DNA from: Chitinophagales bacterium
GTDB taxonomy: Bacteria > Bacteroidota > Bacteroidia > Chitinophagales > Chitinophagaceae
Reading direction: 5' to 3'
Length of the DNA: 64,000 bases
Assembly (NCBI GenBank): GCA_021323755.1
Contig: JAJPKJ010000036.1
Coordinates: forward strand, 186,001-250,000
Part shown: one piece after another, positions 7,321 through 17,481 of the stretch
How the letters are laid out: each line of letters opens with the position of its first letter
Numbering within the stretch: position 1 is the first letter of the stretch
The notes under the pieces: generated by a model
Database searches by the model: none
The model's input: only the letters and a program-made list of their open reading frames with translations
Told to the model about the DNA's origin: nothing
Program-made: the position numbers and the translations under genes

Positions 7321-9780
7321 TTATTCTGTTCTCAAACTCTTTACCGGGTTTGCCATCGCTGCTTTTACGGTTTGAATGCTTAAGGTTATTAATGCGATTA
7401 TTATCATCGATAATCCGCTTGCAGCAAATACCCACCAGTTTATTGAAGTTCTGTAAGCAAAATTCTGCAACCAGGTATTCATTACCCACCAAGACAATGG
7501 GGCTGCAATCACAAAGGCAATCATCACCAGCAACACAAAGTCTTTTGATAATAATGAAACAATATTTGCTACGGAAGCGCCCAAAACTTTTCTTACACCA
7601 ATTTCTTTGGTGCGAAGATTTGTTGTGTAGATCACCAATCCGAGTAATCCCATACAACTGATAAATATGGCTAGACCAGTTGCCCATTTTAACAAGCCTG
7701 AAAGATCCTGCTCGCTTTTATAGAATTTGGCAATGCTCGCATCAAAAAATTCATAGTTGAAGTCTTCTTCAGGATAATTCTTCTTAAATGCCGCCTCAAC
7801 TTTTTTGATCGTCACGGGCCATGCTGTGCCATCTGCACTTTGCGGTTTTAAAGCGATGTGAAAAGTATAGCTGTATTTATTTTCTGATGCAAATACAAGG
7901 GGCTTTACATTTTCATGCAATGATTGCTGATTAAAATCTGCCATCACGCCAACAATCGGTTTGCTGTTGATATTTTTATTCAGCGCATCTTCCGGATTTT
8001 TAAAACCTAAGATGTGCATATAAGTCTCGTTGATAACATATTCCTTAACCGTATCACTCTCCGTTGGCTTTCTGCCTGCGAGTAATCTTATATTATAGAG
8101 TTTAAGATAATTGCTGTCTCCATGTTTTTGCCGCACGTCGGTCTCAATTTCCTTTTTCCCATCCTGATACTTCATGGTGCTCATATTCCAGCCACTTGAA
8201 GATGGAGCAGCATCTCCTATGCTCACCATATCAATCCCTGAAATAGATCTCAGTTCATTTAACAATACAAAGCGTTTTGAATCCGGGTTTTCGAAATTAT
8301 GAAAATTGAAAGGTGCTCCAAAAAAGATGATGGCATCTTTTCTAAAACCCATGTCTTTGTTCACCATGTAACTGATCTGTTTTACAGAAATCACGGTTGC
8401 CATCACAAAAAACTGCGCGATAAAAAATTGAGATACTGTTAAACCCTTTCTCAGCAAGGCTTTTCGTGTTCCTGCTGTCCCTGTATAAGCCTGGTTTTTC
8501 AGCACCAGCGCAGGATTATATTTTGATAAGATCATGGCAGGATAAAATCCGGATAGAAAACTGACGGCAATTATCAAAGCGATCAAGAATAAAAAGATGC
8601 CCGGCTGTTTTAAAAGATCAAAATGCAGATCTTTTGGAATAAAATCTCCAAAAATTTTCAATAATATCGGGGTGATCGCGATGGATAATAAGGTAGCAAT
8701 GATGGTGATGAAAAAAGTTTCATTTAAGAATTGCAACTTTAATTGCCATCTTGAACCGCCCATCGTTTTGCGAATGCCAATCTCTTTAGAACGTTGTGCT
8801 GCCTGTGCAGTTGTGAGATTAATAAAATTGATGCAACCGAGTAATAATAAAAATGCGGCAACAGTAAGCAATCCGTATAGGGTATTTTTGTTTGCAACCC
8901 GATCTCCGATATTGCCATACTTGCCATCAAAATGAAGATCACTTAAGGGTTGCACACGATACACGGTGGTATTCTTACTATCCTTATTGCTGTCTTTGGA
9001 ATTTTTTGCCAGCACTTTTTTCAGCTGTGACTCAATGGAAGCTGTGGAAACATTTGGAGCCAGTTTCAAGAATAATTGCGAACCACTGTTCACGCTTCCC
9101 CATTCATCCCACGAATATATTTTTTTCAAGCCGCTGCTGGGGATGGTAGCTTGCGAAATGAATTCTTTGTATTTGAAATCTGTATTCTCGCTGAGATTTT
9201 TCACAATGCCGGTCACTGTTGTTATTATCGTGTCATCGTAGATGACCTGTTTGCCGATAATGTCAGCATAATTAACGGATGGAAAATATACCTTAGCTCT
9301 TTCTTCAGTAAGCACTAATTTGTACGGATCCTGCAACGCTTTTTCAGGAGTTCCGGCCAGCCACTGATAAGAAAGCATTTTTAGATAATCAGCGTCTGCA
9401 AAAATTATGTTATCCTGTTTTTTAAAAACATGAGGTTTTTCATTTTGATTTTTAGCAACGGAAACATTTGCATCGCCATTAAATTCATGGAAGGCGACAG
9501 CCTGCTCAAGTCCGGTTACATCTGCTTTGGTTGCTGCTGCCAGCGGTGATGTTACGCCCGAGAAGAAAAACGGCGTTCCGGCAAATTTCATATCAGATAC
9601 AATCCGGTAAATACGATTACCATCTTTCTCAAATTTATCGAAGCTGAAATCGTAATGAACGATCAGGTAGATCACTAATGCGGCGCTGATGCCGATTGAT
9701 AATCCGAGAATATTAATGAGCGAAAAAATTTTGTTTCGCCAAAAATTTCTGAAGGCAGTAACGAAATAATTTTTTAGCAT
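7321..9780 (-). CDS. double-FtsX ABC permease P2 (class IV)
   Basis: I place the start at the ATG at 9780 (819 residues, MLKNYF...), because every paralogue begins M-x-(K/R/Y/G)-x-(Y/F/H/L). A reading frame extends three codons further to a TTG, which I reject. Coupling helices are KEIGIRKTMG at 332-341 and KEIGVRKVLG at 725-734. PCD1 reads RAKVYFPS rather than the usual KKYFG, and the mid-linker is NPALVLKN rather than PVKVLKG; both are shared in spirit with P3. PCD2 ends in VGVMADFNQQSL. P2 and P3 have the same length and identical coupling-helix positions, so they are probably a local duplication. The gap to P3 is 79 bp. Confidence 0.92.
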   Translation of the reverse strand: MLKNYFVTAFRNFWRNKIFSLINILGLSIGISAALVIYLIVHYDFSFDKFEKDGNRIYRIVSDMKFAGTPFFFSGVTSPLAAATKADVTGLEQAVAFHEFNGDANVSVAKNQNEKPHVFKKQDNIIFADADYLKMLSYQWLAGTPEKALQDPYKLVLTEERAKVYFPSVNYADIIGKQVIYDDTIITTVTGIVKNLSENTDFKYKEFISQATIPSSGLKKIYSWDEWGSVNSGSQLFLKLAPNVSTASIESQLKKVLAKNSKDSNKDSKNTTVYRVQPLSDLHFDGKYGNIGDRVANKNTLYGLLTVAAFLLLLGCINFINLTTAQAAQRSKEIGIRKTMGGSRWQLKLQFLNETFFITIIATLLSIAITPILLKIFGDFIPKDLHFDLLKQPGIFLFLIALIIAVSFLSGFYPAMILSKYNPALVLKNQAYTGTAGTRKALLRKGLTVSQFFIAQFFVMATVISVKQISYMVNKDMGFRKDAIIFFGAPFNFHNFENPDSKRFVLLNELRSISGIDMVSIGDAAPSSSGWNMSTMKYQDGKKEIETDVRQKHGDSNYLKLYNIRLLAGRKPTESDTVKEYVINETYMHILGFKNPEDALNKNINSKPIVGVMADFNQQSLHENVKPLVFASENKYSYTFHIALKPQSADGTAWPVTIKKVEAAFKKNYPEEDFNYEFFDASIAKFYKSEQDLSGLLKWATGLAIFISCMGLLGLVIYTTNLRTKEIGVRKVLGASVANIVSLLSKDFVLLVMIAFVIAAPLSWWVMNTWLQNFAYRTSINWWVFAASGLSMIIIALITLSIQTVKAAMANPVKSLRTE

Positions 9781-9859
9781 AGATTGCAATTTTCCGATTT
9801 ACAATTTGGTGGTTTTAGATTCCCCATTATCAATTATCATTTATTGGTTATCCATTGCG

Positions 9860-12319
9860 CTACTCCGTTCTCAAACTCTTTACCGGGTTGGCTCTTGCTG
9901 CTTTTAGCGCATGAAAACTTACGGTTATCAATGCAATAACAAGAGCGATCAAACCGGCTAACAGAAACATCCACCATTGGATGGGTATGCGGTAAGCAAA
10001 ATCCTCCAACCACTTATTCATAGCCCACCATGCAATTGGCGATGCGATCAAAATAGAAATAATGATCAACTGCAAATATTGTTTTGATAATAACTGAACG
10101 ATGCCCAATACAGAAGCTCCCAGGACTTTTCTGATGCCGATTTCTTTTGTGCGTTGAAAAGCGGTGAGCACGGCCAATCCAAATAACCCTAAACAACTGA
10201 TAAAAATGGCGATGCCGGTTGCCAGATTGATAAGGGTTGCCAGATGTCGCTCAGTTTTATACATTTCTTCAATTGTCTCATCATAAAATTTGTATGAAAA
10301 AGATTCTGCCGGATAAAATTGATACCATTTCCTTTCAACTGCTTTTAATGTTGCCTGCCATTGAGCCGGGTTATTGCTCTCCAGTTTGATATTGAAAGTT
10401 GTCAGGTCCTCTTTTTCAGATTGAAAAGCCATGGGGTCAATGGCCTTGTAAAAATTCTGCAGATGAAAATCTTTAACGACACCTACTATTGGAAATTTTC
10501 CATCAGACTGCCCAATAAATTTACCAAGAGCTTCCCGAGGCGATTTAAATCCAAATTGATTCATCGCTGTTTCATTAATTACAAATTCATTGGTTGTATC
10601 TGATGCACGGATATTTCTGCCGGCAAGCAATGGTATATTATATAAACTGAGGTACCCCGTATCAACCCGTTTTTTAAAAACCTGTCTTTTAACCGGCGGT
10701 TTTCCCTCCTGGTCGTATTCATACCTGCTTGAAGAATATCCCTCTTCCATTGGTGGTGTACCAAGCGCCAGTTTTTGGATGCCGCTCACTTTTTTTAGTT
10801 CATCAAATAATACAAATTGTTTGTTCTCATATCTTTTATCAAACAAATATTTAAAAGGCACCTCTACCAGTACCACTGCATCTTTATTAAAACCCATATC
10901 TGTTGTTAATGCATAATGCAATTGTTTGCCAACGATCAATGCGCCGGTAATAAAAAAAAGTGCAATTGTAAATTGAAAAACGATCAGCACTTTTTGTAAA
11001 CTGATTTTTTTTGCGCTGTTTCCAATCACGGAGTAACCCCGAAATACATTAATCGTTTTAACTCTTGTAATAAGCCAACCCGGATAAATGCCGGCTAACA
11101 CCATTACCAAAATTGAAACAAGAACAACAAATGTTAATAATTGCAGCGTGTTTCCCAATGGTGTTACACCCGGCGGAATAATGTCTTTCAATAACCAAAA
11201 ATCAAAAAGACTTAATGCATGGGCAAAAATGGACGCCAAAAACGTGGTGCACAATGTTTGAATAAGAAACTGCAACATGAGTTGCACACCACTGCTGCCT
11301 AAAGTTTTACGTACTCCAATTTCTTTTGCGCGTTGCGGCATCGCCGCCACACTCATATTTACATAGTTGATGCAGGCAAGTAATAATAAAAATAAACCTA
11401 CCCCCATTAATCCAAACAGCACAGGTTTACTTGCTTTGCGAACTTGGTACTCCGGCGCATAGGTTGAAAAATGAGATTCTTTAAGTGGCATTAGTTCAAA
11501 ACTTCGGTTCATTTTAAAATCTTCTTTCCTCGTTTGCGCGAACTCTCTCTCTTTTTGTTCAGCCACTTTTGATATCTGACTCAATACATCCGCTGGTTTT
11601 GCGCCTTGTTTTAATTGCAGAAATAATCTGTCCGTACCGTTTGTGTTTGTCCATTCATTCAATCCAAAAGGTTTGGTGGATAGGGGAATAAATTCCTGTC
11701 CTGCGAATTCGGTTGGTTCTTCGAGATCCGCAACAATACCTGTAACAGTTCTGTGAACTGTATCTCGATATGAATAATAAGTGATGGTACGATTGATTAT
11801 ATCTTCCGGCTTTTTCCCGGGGAAATATTTTCTTGCCCTGCTCTCTGTAAGCACCACACTTTCCGGCGCGTTGAGCGCAGTTGATTTATTCCCGATGATC
11901 CAATGATAAGGCAGCATCGTGAAATAAAGAGAATCAGTACCATGAATAAGAAAATAAGGCGACCCCTCTATTACAAGAGGCTTTCCGTTTGCACTATTTA
12001 CTTCTACTGTGTTCACCCATTTACCTAAATCAGGAACAACATAATCAAGACCGCTTACAGACTCGCGAACACCCTGGTACATCGGCGCAGACACGCCGCC
12101 ATTATAAGAAGGTTTATCATCAAACTTAAATTTCGAAATAACCCGGTAAATCTTGTTCTTATTAGCAAGATCTTTATCATAACTGAATTCATAATCAACA
12201 ATTCGAAAAATCACCCAACATGCACTGATACTGACAGCTAATCCAAAAATATTCAGAACTGTGAACAAGCGATGCCGCCATAAATGACGCAGTGTAGTAA
12301 TAAAATATTTTTTGATCAT
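9860..12319 (-). CDS. double-FtsX ABC permease P3 (class IV)
   Basis: 819 residues, with coupling helices KEIGVRKTLG at 332-341 and KEIGIRKVLG at 725-734. PCD1 has RARKYFPGKKPEDII. Before the first coupling helix the usual LSTARS motif is replaced by MSVAAMPQR. The mid-linker KTINVFRG is the most divergent of the array. PCD2 carries VGVVKDFHLQNF and ends in a typical TM6-8 block with SFHALKAARANPVKSLRTE. It is 72 bp from P4. With P2 it forms a pair found only in the module nearest the TolC gene. Confidence 0.92.
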   Translation of the reverse strand: MIKKYFITTLRHLWRHRLFTVLNIFGLAVSISACWVIFRIVDYEFSYDKDLANKNKIYRVISKFKFDDKPSYNGGVSAPMYQGVRESVSGLDYVVPDLGKWVNTVEVNSANGKPLVIEGSPYFLIHGTDSLYFTMLPYHWIIGNKSTALNAPESVVLTESRARKYFPGKKPEDIINRTITYYSYRDTVHRTVTGIVADLEEPTEFAGQEFIPLSTKPFGLNEWTNTNGTDRLFLQLKQGAKPADVLSQISKVAEQKEREFAQTRKEDFKMNRSFELMPLKESHFSTYAPEYQVRKASKPVLFGLMGVGLFLLLLACINYVNMSVAAMPQRAKEIGVRKTLGSSGVQLMLQFLIQTLCTTFLASIFAHALSLFDFWLLKDIIPPGVTPLGNTLQLLTFVVLVSILVMVLAGIYPGWLITRVKTINVFRGYSVIGNSAKKISLQKVLIVFQFTIALFFITGALIVGKQLHYALTTDMGFNKDAVVLVEVPFKYLFDKRYENKQFVLFDELKKVSGIQKLALGTPPMEEGYSSSRYEYDQEGKPPVKRQVFKKRVDTGYLSLYNIPLLAGRNIRASDTTNEFVINETAMNQFGFKSPREALGKFIGQSDGKFPIVGVVKDFHLQNFYKAIDPMAFQSEKEDLTTFNIKLESNNPAQWQATLKAVERKWYQFYPAESFSYKFYDETIEEMYKTERHLATLINLATGIAIFISCLGLFGLAVLTAFQRTKEIGIRKVLGASVLGIVQLLSKQYLQLIIISILIASPIAWWAMNKWLEDFAYRIPIQWWMFLLAGLIALVIALITVSFHALKAARANPVKSLRTE

Positions 12320-12391
12320 AGAATGAAATTTTGAATGTGTGATTTCATGATAGCTGCTTTCATCATTGTCAATTCTTCATTATCAATTGCA

Positions 12392-14758
12392 TTACTCTGT
12401 CCTCAAACTCTTAACGGGATTTGCAATCGCTGCTTTTACTGATTGAAAACTAATGGTTATAACGGCAATGAGTATGGCAAGAAATCCTGCCAGCACAAAT
12501 ACTGACCATCCGATATTTATTTTATAGGCAAAATCCTCCAGCCATTTATTCATTACATACCAGGACACGGGAACTGCAATAACAATTGAGATCAGAATCA
12601 ATTTTATAAAATCAACCGCAAGCAATTGTATAATACCGGCAACACTTGCTCCCAGCACTTTTCTCACACCAATTTCACGCGTGCGAACCTGCGCTGTGTA
12701 TGAAGCAAGACCAAACAGTCCGAGACAGGAAATGAAAATCGCTATTGCGGCAAAAACATTATATAGTAATCCTGTTCTCGTTTCCGATTTATATAGGTTA
12801 TTGTATTCATCGTCGAGAAACGAGTAATTGAAATCAAATCCTGCATTATATTTTTTCCATTCTGTTTCTGCTGCAGCAATTGCTCTGGGCGCATCGGCGC
12901 CTGTTGTTTTCAAATAAATCTTATAATAGCCTGCCGGACGATAATAAAAGATCGCCGGCTGAATTTTTTCACGCATGGAGGTAAAATGAAAATCTTTTGC
13001 AACACCAATAATAGTTCCATCTATTCCATGCATTTTAAATTTATGCCCCACAGGATTTGCAAGTCTTGCAGCCTTCACGGCCGTTTCGTTAAGAATAAAA
13101 TGTGCTGAGTCAGACACAGCGCCGGTAAATGGGGATCCTTCTGTGATTTTCATTTTGAAGAAAGGAATAAAATCTTTATCAACTCCTATCGGGCTTAACA
13201 TCAATGTTTCGCCCGGTTGTTTTCCATCCCAGGAATTATCTCCCGTTTCTCCACCGTAATTGACAATATCCACATCCGCAGAAGTGATGTTTGATATGCC
13301 GGGTTGTTTTATCAGATCTGCTTTTACAGCATCATAATGCTTATTCATATTGATCATGTTAAAAGAAAGAACATGATCTTTATCATAACCGAGTTGCATG
13401 GCACGCACATAAGACAATTGTTTGCCAATGATAATGGTTCCCGTTATTAAAATGACTGAAAATGTAAATTGCACGACCACTAAAATCTTTCTGAATAATG
13501 CATCGCTGATCTTTGCAGCGATTTTTCCTTTCATCGCTTTGAGTGGTTCAAATGAAGAAAGCAATATTGCCGGATAAATGCTGGATATTATTAAAGTACC
13601 GAAAATTGCGATGAAAATGACCTCCCAAATACGATAATCTACCAAATTCACTACCAGCTCTTTTCCGGAAAATTCGTTGAAATAAGGCATCAAGAAATAA
13701 ACAAGCGTAAGGGAAATTAATGCTGCAAAAACAAAAAGCAAAGCAGTTTCAATGATGAACTGCATAAATAATTGCAATCTCGCTGCGCCAACAATTTTGC
13801 GAAGGCTTACTTCTTTTGCACGAAGCATTGAACGGGCAGTGGAGAGATTTACATAATTGATACATGCAATGACAAGAATCAACACAGCAATGATAATAAA
13901 CATGCGTACTGCAGCCAAGCCTCCATCGCTGCCATCTGAACGATAGAGATGCATTTTTTTTAGCGGCATCATTACATAACCAATATCGGTATCATCTGAT
14001 TTTACACCGAGATGCAGTTTGCGCAACTTGTCTGGCAAGGAACTTAATGATGCGCCTGGTTTCATCAAGAGAAAAGTGGTATAACTGTATTGGATAAAAT
14101 CGTTACTGAGATTTCGTCCGTCGTTATTTCCCGTGTACATATTTTTTTGGAGCAGGTCCATTGAAAAAAACATGTCGCCCTGTATGCTTGAATTTTTTGG
14201 GAAATCTTTTATTACACCGCTTACTTTCAAATTTATTTTATCATCGGCGCTGATCACTTTTCCAATTGGGTCGTCATTCCCGAAATATTTTTTTGCTGTT
14301 TTTTCTGTGATCACAATAGAATTGTATTCCGGAAAAGGATTTGTTGCGTTTCCTTTTATAATTTTAAAATCAAACACGGAAAACAGAGATGGATCTGTAT
14401 AAAAAGTATTAGGCTCTGCAAATAATTTATTACCGTATTTATACAAACCATAATATCCGTTATACGAAATGCGAACCTCATCTGTCACATCAGGAATATT
14501 TTTTTTGGCAAGCACTCCGATCGCCGAAGCAGTTTGAGTCCACAACTGCCGGCTGCTGCCGGTTCCAACCATATTTTCCAACTTGTAAATATTCTTTGTT
14601 TTGCTGTGAAAGGCATCATAACTAAATTCATCCTGCACCCAAAGCAATATTAAAATCCCAATGGTCAAACCAACAGCGAGCCCGCTAATATTAATCACTG
14701 TGTAAAATTTATTCTTTACCAGAGTTCGCCAAGCGGTTTTAAAATAATTTTTTAGCAT
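12392..14758 (-). CDS. double-FtsX ABC permease P4 (class V)
   Basis: 788 residues. The first coupling helix is KEVSLRKIVG at 315-324, with Ser replacing the near-invariant Gly. The second starts with Arg instead of Lys (REIGVRKVLG, 694-703). PCD1 has AKKYFGNDDPIGK. PCD2 has SWDGKQPGE, a loop resembling the W-PGKDP loops of classes I and II, and then GVAKDFHFTSM. The mid-linker is FEPLKAMKG. It lies 155 bp from P5, and the gap contains a small GC hairpin and an imperfect palindrome near 14851-14875. Both coupling-helix changes face the ATPase, so altered ATPase pairing is possible (inference). Confidence 0.92.
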   Translation of the reverse strand: MLKNYFKTAWRTLVKNKFYTVINISGLAVGLTIGILILLWVQDEFSYDAFHSKTKNIYKLENMVGTGSSRQLWTQTASAIGVLAKKNIPDVTDEVRISYNGYYGLYKYGNKLFAEPNTFYTDPSLFSVFDFKIIKGNATNPFPEYNSIVITEKTAKKYFGNDDPIGKVISADDKINLKVSGVIKDFPKNSSIQGDMFFSMDLLQKNMYTGNNDGRNLSNDFIQYSYTTFLLMKPGASLSSLPDKLRKLHLGVKSDDTDIGYVMMPLKKMHLYRSDGSDGGLAAVRMFIIIAVLILVIACINYVNLSTARSMLRAKEVSLRKIVGAARLQLFMQFIIETALLFVFAALISLTLVYFLMPYFNEFSGKELVVNLVDYRIWEVIFIAIFGTLIISSIYPAILLSSFEPLKAMKGKIAAKISDALFRKILVVVQFTFSVILITGTIIIGKQLSYVRAMQLGYDKDHVLSFNMINMNKHYDAVKADLIKQPGISNITSADVDIVNYGGETGDNSWDGKQPGETLMLSPIGVDKDFIPFFKMKITEGSPFTGAVSDSAHFILNETAVKAARLANPVGHKFKMHGIDGTIIGVAKDFHFTSMREKIQPAIFYYRPAGYYKIYLKTTGADAPRAIAAAETEWKKYNAGFDFNYSFLDDEYNNLYKSETRTGLLYNVFAAIAIFISCLGLFGLASYTAQVRTREIGVRKVLGASVAGIIQLLAVDFIKLILISIVIAVPVSWYVMNKWLEDFAYKINIGWSVFVLAGFLAILIAVITISFQSVKAAIANPVKSLRTE

Positions 14759-14855
14759 AAAATTCTATTTACAATTTATGATGTCGGTTGTGCGATTAGT
14801 TTACTTTTGGTTTTTCATTACTGTTAGCTCACGATTTCATTTAATATTATGCCGA

Positions 14856-14870
14856 CCTGAAGGACGGAAC
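14856..14870 (+). repeat. short intergenic palindromic element, copy 1
   Basis: The text CCTGAAGGACGGAAC lies inside an imperfect palindrome (CCGACCTGAAGGACGG, 14852-14867). It overlaps a second 5-bp hairpin, GACGG-AAC-CCGTC, at 14863-14875. A similar string occurs in the next permease gap at 17443-17457. It has no T-run on the coding side, so I do not call it a terminator. Confidence 0.35.
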
Positions 14871-14913
14871 CCGTCGAAACATTCATCAATTTCAGGTTCA
14901 ACATTCGCGATTC

Positions 14914-17295
14914 TTATTCCGTTCTCAAACTTTTTACCGGATTTGCAACTGCTGCTTTTATTGCCTGAAAACTAACCGTTATCAATGTTATCAAAAAAGC
15001 TCCAACGCCAGCTGTCACAAAAATCCACCATGAAAGACCTGTCCGGTAATGATAATTCTGTAACCAGTTATGCATGAAATAATAAGACAGAGGCACAGCG
15101 ATAAAAAAAGAAATGATCACCAGCGTCACAAAATCCTTCGAAAGTAAGTTCCACACATTAAACATCGATGCTCCCAAAACTTTTCTCACTCCGATTTCTT
15201 TTTTGCGCTGCTCGGCAACAAATGATGTTAGCCCGAATAATCCAAGACAGGAAATAACAACAGCCAATATGGCAAAGAAACTTGCCAGCTTACTGATCCG
15301 TTCTTCATCATTGAATTTTTTTGCGTACTCATCGTCTACAAATTGATATTCGAAAGGTTGATCAGGGTTAAACTTTTTAAATATCGGTTCAATTTTACTC
15401 AATGCATCTTTTGCATTTGCGGTTGGTTTGATTTTTAGAATCGCAAAATTACCAGGATAATTTAGGACACTATAAATAACTGGGGCCACTTCATCGTATG
15501 GAGAGCGCATTATCATATTCTCTGCAACACCAATCACTGTATATTTTTTATCCCACCATGTAATTATTGAGCCAACAGGGTTTTTCAAATTCATAAAATG
15601 TACAGCTGCTTCATTCAAAATAAATGCAGCGGTATCCGATGGATATTCTCTTGAAAAACCACGACCTTCTTTTATTTTCCAGCCGATTGTTTCTCCATAA
15701 TCAAAAGAAGCGCTCACCACGCCAAAATCAGTGGAAAGATTCGGGTCCTTCTGCGGCCAACTTATTCCGCTGGTGCTGTTCCATATCGCTGTTGCCGGGC
15801 TTTGTGCTTCAGCAATAGCAGTGATCACTCCTGTTTTAATCAACTCACTTTTTACTGCATCAAAATGATTATGAATATTCGGATTGCTGGTGGGTATACT
15901 CACTAACCCCTCACGCGAATAACCAACAGGTCGGTTTTTTGCAAATTGAATTTGCTGATAAACAACAATAGTTCCGATAATGAGTGTGACGGAAACCGTG
16001 AATTGCAATACCACAAGCACTTTGCGCGGAACAGATGCCAATCTTCCTGCCTTAAAAGTTCCTTTCAAAACTTTTACCGGCTTGAATGATGATAAATAAA
16101 ATGCAGGATAACTTCCGGAAATTAATGCCGTGAAAATAATAAAGAAAATTCCTGTCAGCCAGAAAAAAGGGTTGTCCCACAAAATTGTCATCTGTTTATT
16201 TGCTACGAGATTAAAAAACGGAAGAGCGAACTGAACGAGTAAGAGTGAAAATGCAAATGCTAAGATCACTGTCAATAATGATTCATAAAAAAATTGAAAA
16301 ATCAATTGACTTCGAACGGAGCCAACTGTTTTGCGGATGCCAACTTCTTTTGCCCGTTTTTCGCTTCTTGCTGTGCTGAGATTCATAAAATTTATACAAG
16401 CAAGCAGCAAAACAAAAACACCGATTATCCCAAACATCCAAACATATTGAATTGCACCGCCAACGTTAACTCCATTCTTAAATTCGGAATATAAATGCAG
16501 TTTGCTCATTGGTTGCAAAAAAACTGCTGGTTTCTTTTTTGCCAGTTGCGGATTTACTCTTTTCAATTTTGCATCTCTGATTCTTGCAGAAGCAGTAGCG
16601 AAATCTACATTATCATTGAGCTGAACAAAGATTGTAGTGAAATTTGGTCTCCAGGGATCATCCATCGATTTTAAATCATTGTTTTTATAAAAAGCATCCC
16701 AGGCACCCATAAAATTCAGACCTGCAAATGTCGAATTGAGCGGAAAATCTTCGTAAACACCTGATACTTTAACTGGAGGATCCTGGTCTATTTTTATAAT
16801 TCTATTTATTGGATCATCGTTTCCAAAATATGCTTTTGCAGCGGATGCGGAAATCAAAACCGACGAAGGATCGTTAAGGGTATTTCTGCTTCCCTGCAGC
16901 ATCTTTAAGGTAAACATTTCAGGTGCGTCTTTTTCAAAAAAACCGCCCGTTTCTTTTAATTTTTTTTGGTTGATGGTAATCGTGTGATCGCCCCATCCTT
17001 CAGTCATGACGATATATTTGAAATCGCTCCCATAATTTTTTCGCAGCTCATCCGCCAACGGATAAGGAACACTTGTCCATGTTTGCACTTCTCCATTATT
17101 GGTTACATTCTGTATTACCTGCGCAATGCGACTATAATGATCAAATTTTTTATTGAATGAAACTTCATTATATATCCATAAACCAATAAGGGTCGCTACA
17201 GCCATACCGCCGGACAGTCCTACAATATTTATAAATGAATACATTTTATTTTTGATAAGATTCCGCCACGCGATCTTGAAATAATTTTTAAACAT
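14914..17295 (-). CDS. double-FtsX ABC permease P5 (class I)
   Basis: 793 residues, with coupling helices KEVGIRKTVG at 316-325 and KEIGVRKVLG at 699-708. It shows the class I marks: GMAVATLIGLWIYNE in TM1, LHLYSEFKNGVNVGG before TM2, KPVKVLKGTFKAGR and PRKVLVVLQF at TM5, and RSPYDEVAP after the PCD2 motif, which here reads GVAENM instead of GVxKDF. PCD1 has AKAYFGNDDP. P5 and P6 are adjacent and closely related, consistent with a local duplication. The gap to P6 is 186 bp. Confidence 0.92.
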   Translation of the reverse strand: MFKNYFKIAWRNLIKNKMYSFINIVGLSGGMAVATLIGLWIYNEVSFNKKFDHYSRIAQVIQNVTNNGEVQTWTSVPYPLADELRKNYGSDFKYIVMTEGWGDHTITINQKKLKETGGFFEKDAPEMFTLKMLQGSRNTLNDPSSVLISASAAKAYFGNDDPINRIIKIDQDPPVKVSGVYEDFPLNSTFAGLNFMGAWDAFYKNNDLKSMDDPWRPNFTTIFVQLNDNVDFATASARIRDAKLKRVNPQLAKKKPAVFLQPMSKLHLYSEFKNGVNVGGAIQYVWMFGIIGVFVLLLACINFMNLSTARSEKRAKEVGIRKTVGSVRSQLIFQFFYESLLTVILAFAFSLLLVQFALPFFNLVANKQMTILWDNPFFWLTGIFFIIFTALISGSYPAFYLSSFKPVKVLKGTFKAGRLASVPRKVLVVLQFTVSVTLIIGTIVVYQQIQFAKNRPVGYSREGLVSIPTSNPNIHNHFDAVKSELIKTGVITAIAEAQSPATAIWNSTSGISWPQKDPNLSTDFGVVSASFDYGETIGWKIKEGRGFSREYPSDTAAFILNEAAVHFMNLKNPVGSIITWWDKKYTVIGVAENMIMRSPYDEVAPVIYSVLNYPGNFAILKIKPTANAKDALSKIEPIFKKFNPDQPFEYQFVDDEYAKKFNDEERISKLASFFAILAVVISCLGLFGLTSFVAEQRKKEIGVRKVLGASMFNVWNLLSKDFVTLVIISFFIAVPLSYYFMHNWLQNYHYRTGLSWWIFVTAGVGAFLITLITVSFQAIKAAVANPVKSLRTE

Positions 17296-17442
17296 AAAAT
17301 TCTATTCTATATTTACGAGTATACCTTTCTGTTAGTTTCCGGTTTCGATCTTTGGTTTACAGTTGCTTTTACGCTAAACTCATGGCTATCTCTATTTTCA
17401 CATTTTCGATTCTTCCATTTGCTCAAATTTCTTTCTCGCAGA

Positions 17443-17457
17443 ACTGAAGGTCGGAGC
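17443..17457 (+). repeat. short intergenic palindromic element, copy 2
   Basis: The text ACTGAAGGTCGGAGC in the P6-P5 gap resembles the element at 14856-14870 (shared TGAAGG-A/T-CGG). The left palindrome arm is weaker here. It may be a degenerate dispersed repeat, or chance. Confidence 0.25.
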
Positions 17458-17481
17458 AAGACGAAAATCCTCTCATTATTC

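Noticed and set aside
9781-9789. TTG start extending P2 by three codons
   Set aside because: The ATG at 9780 matches the N-terminus of all paralogues; the extension adds residues seen in none of them.
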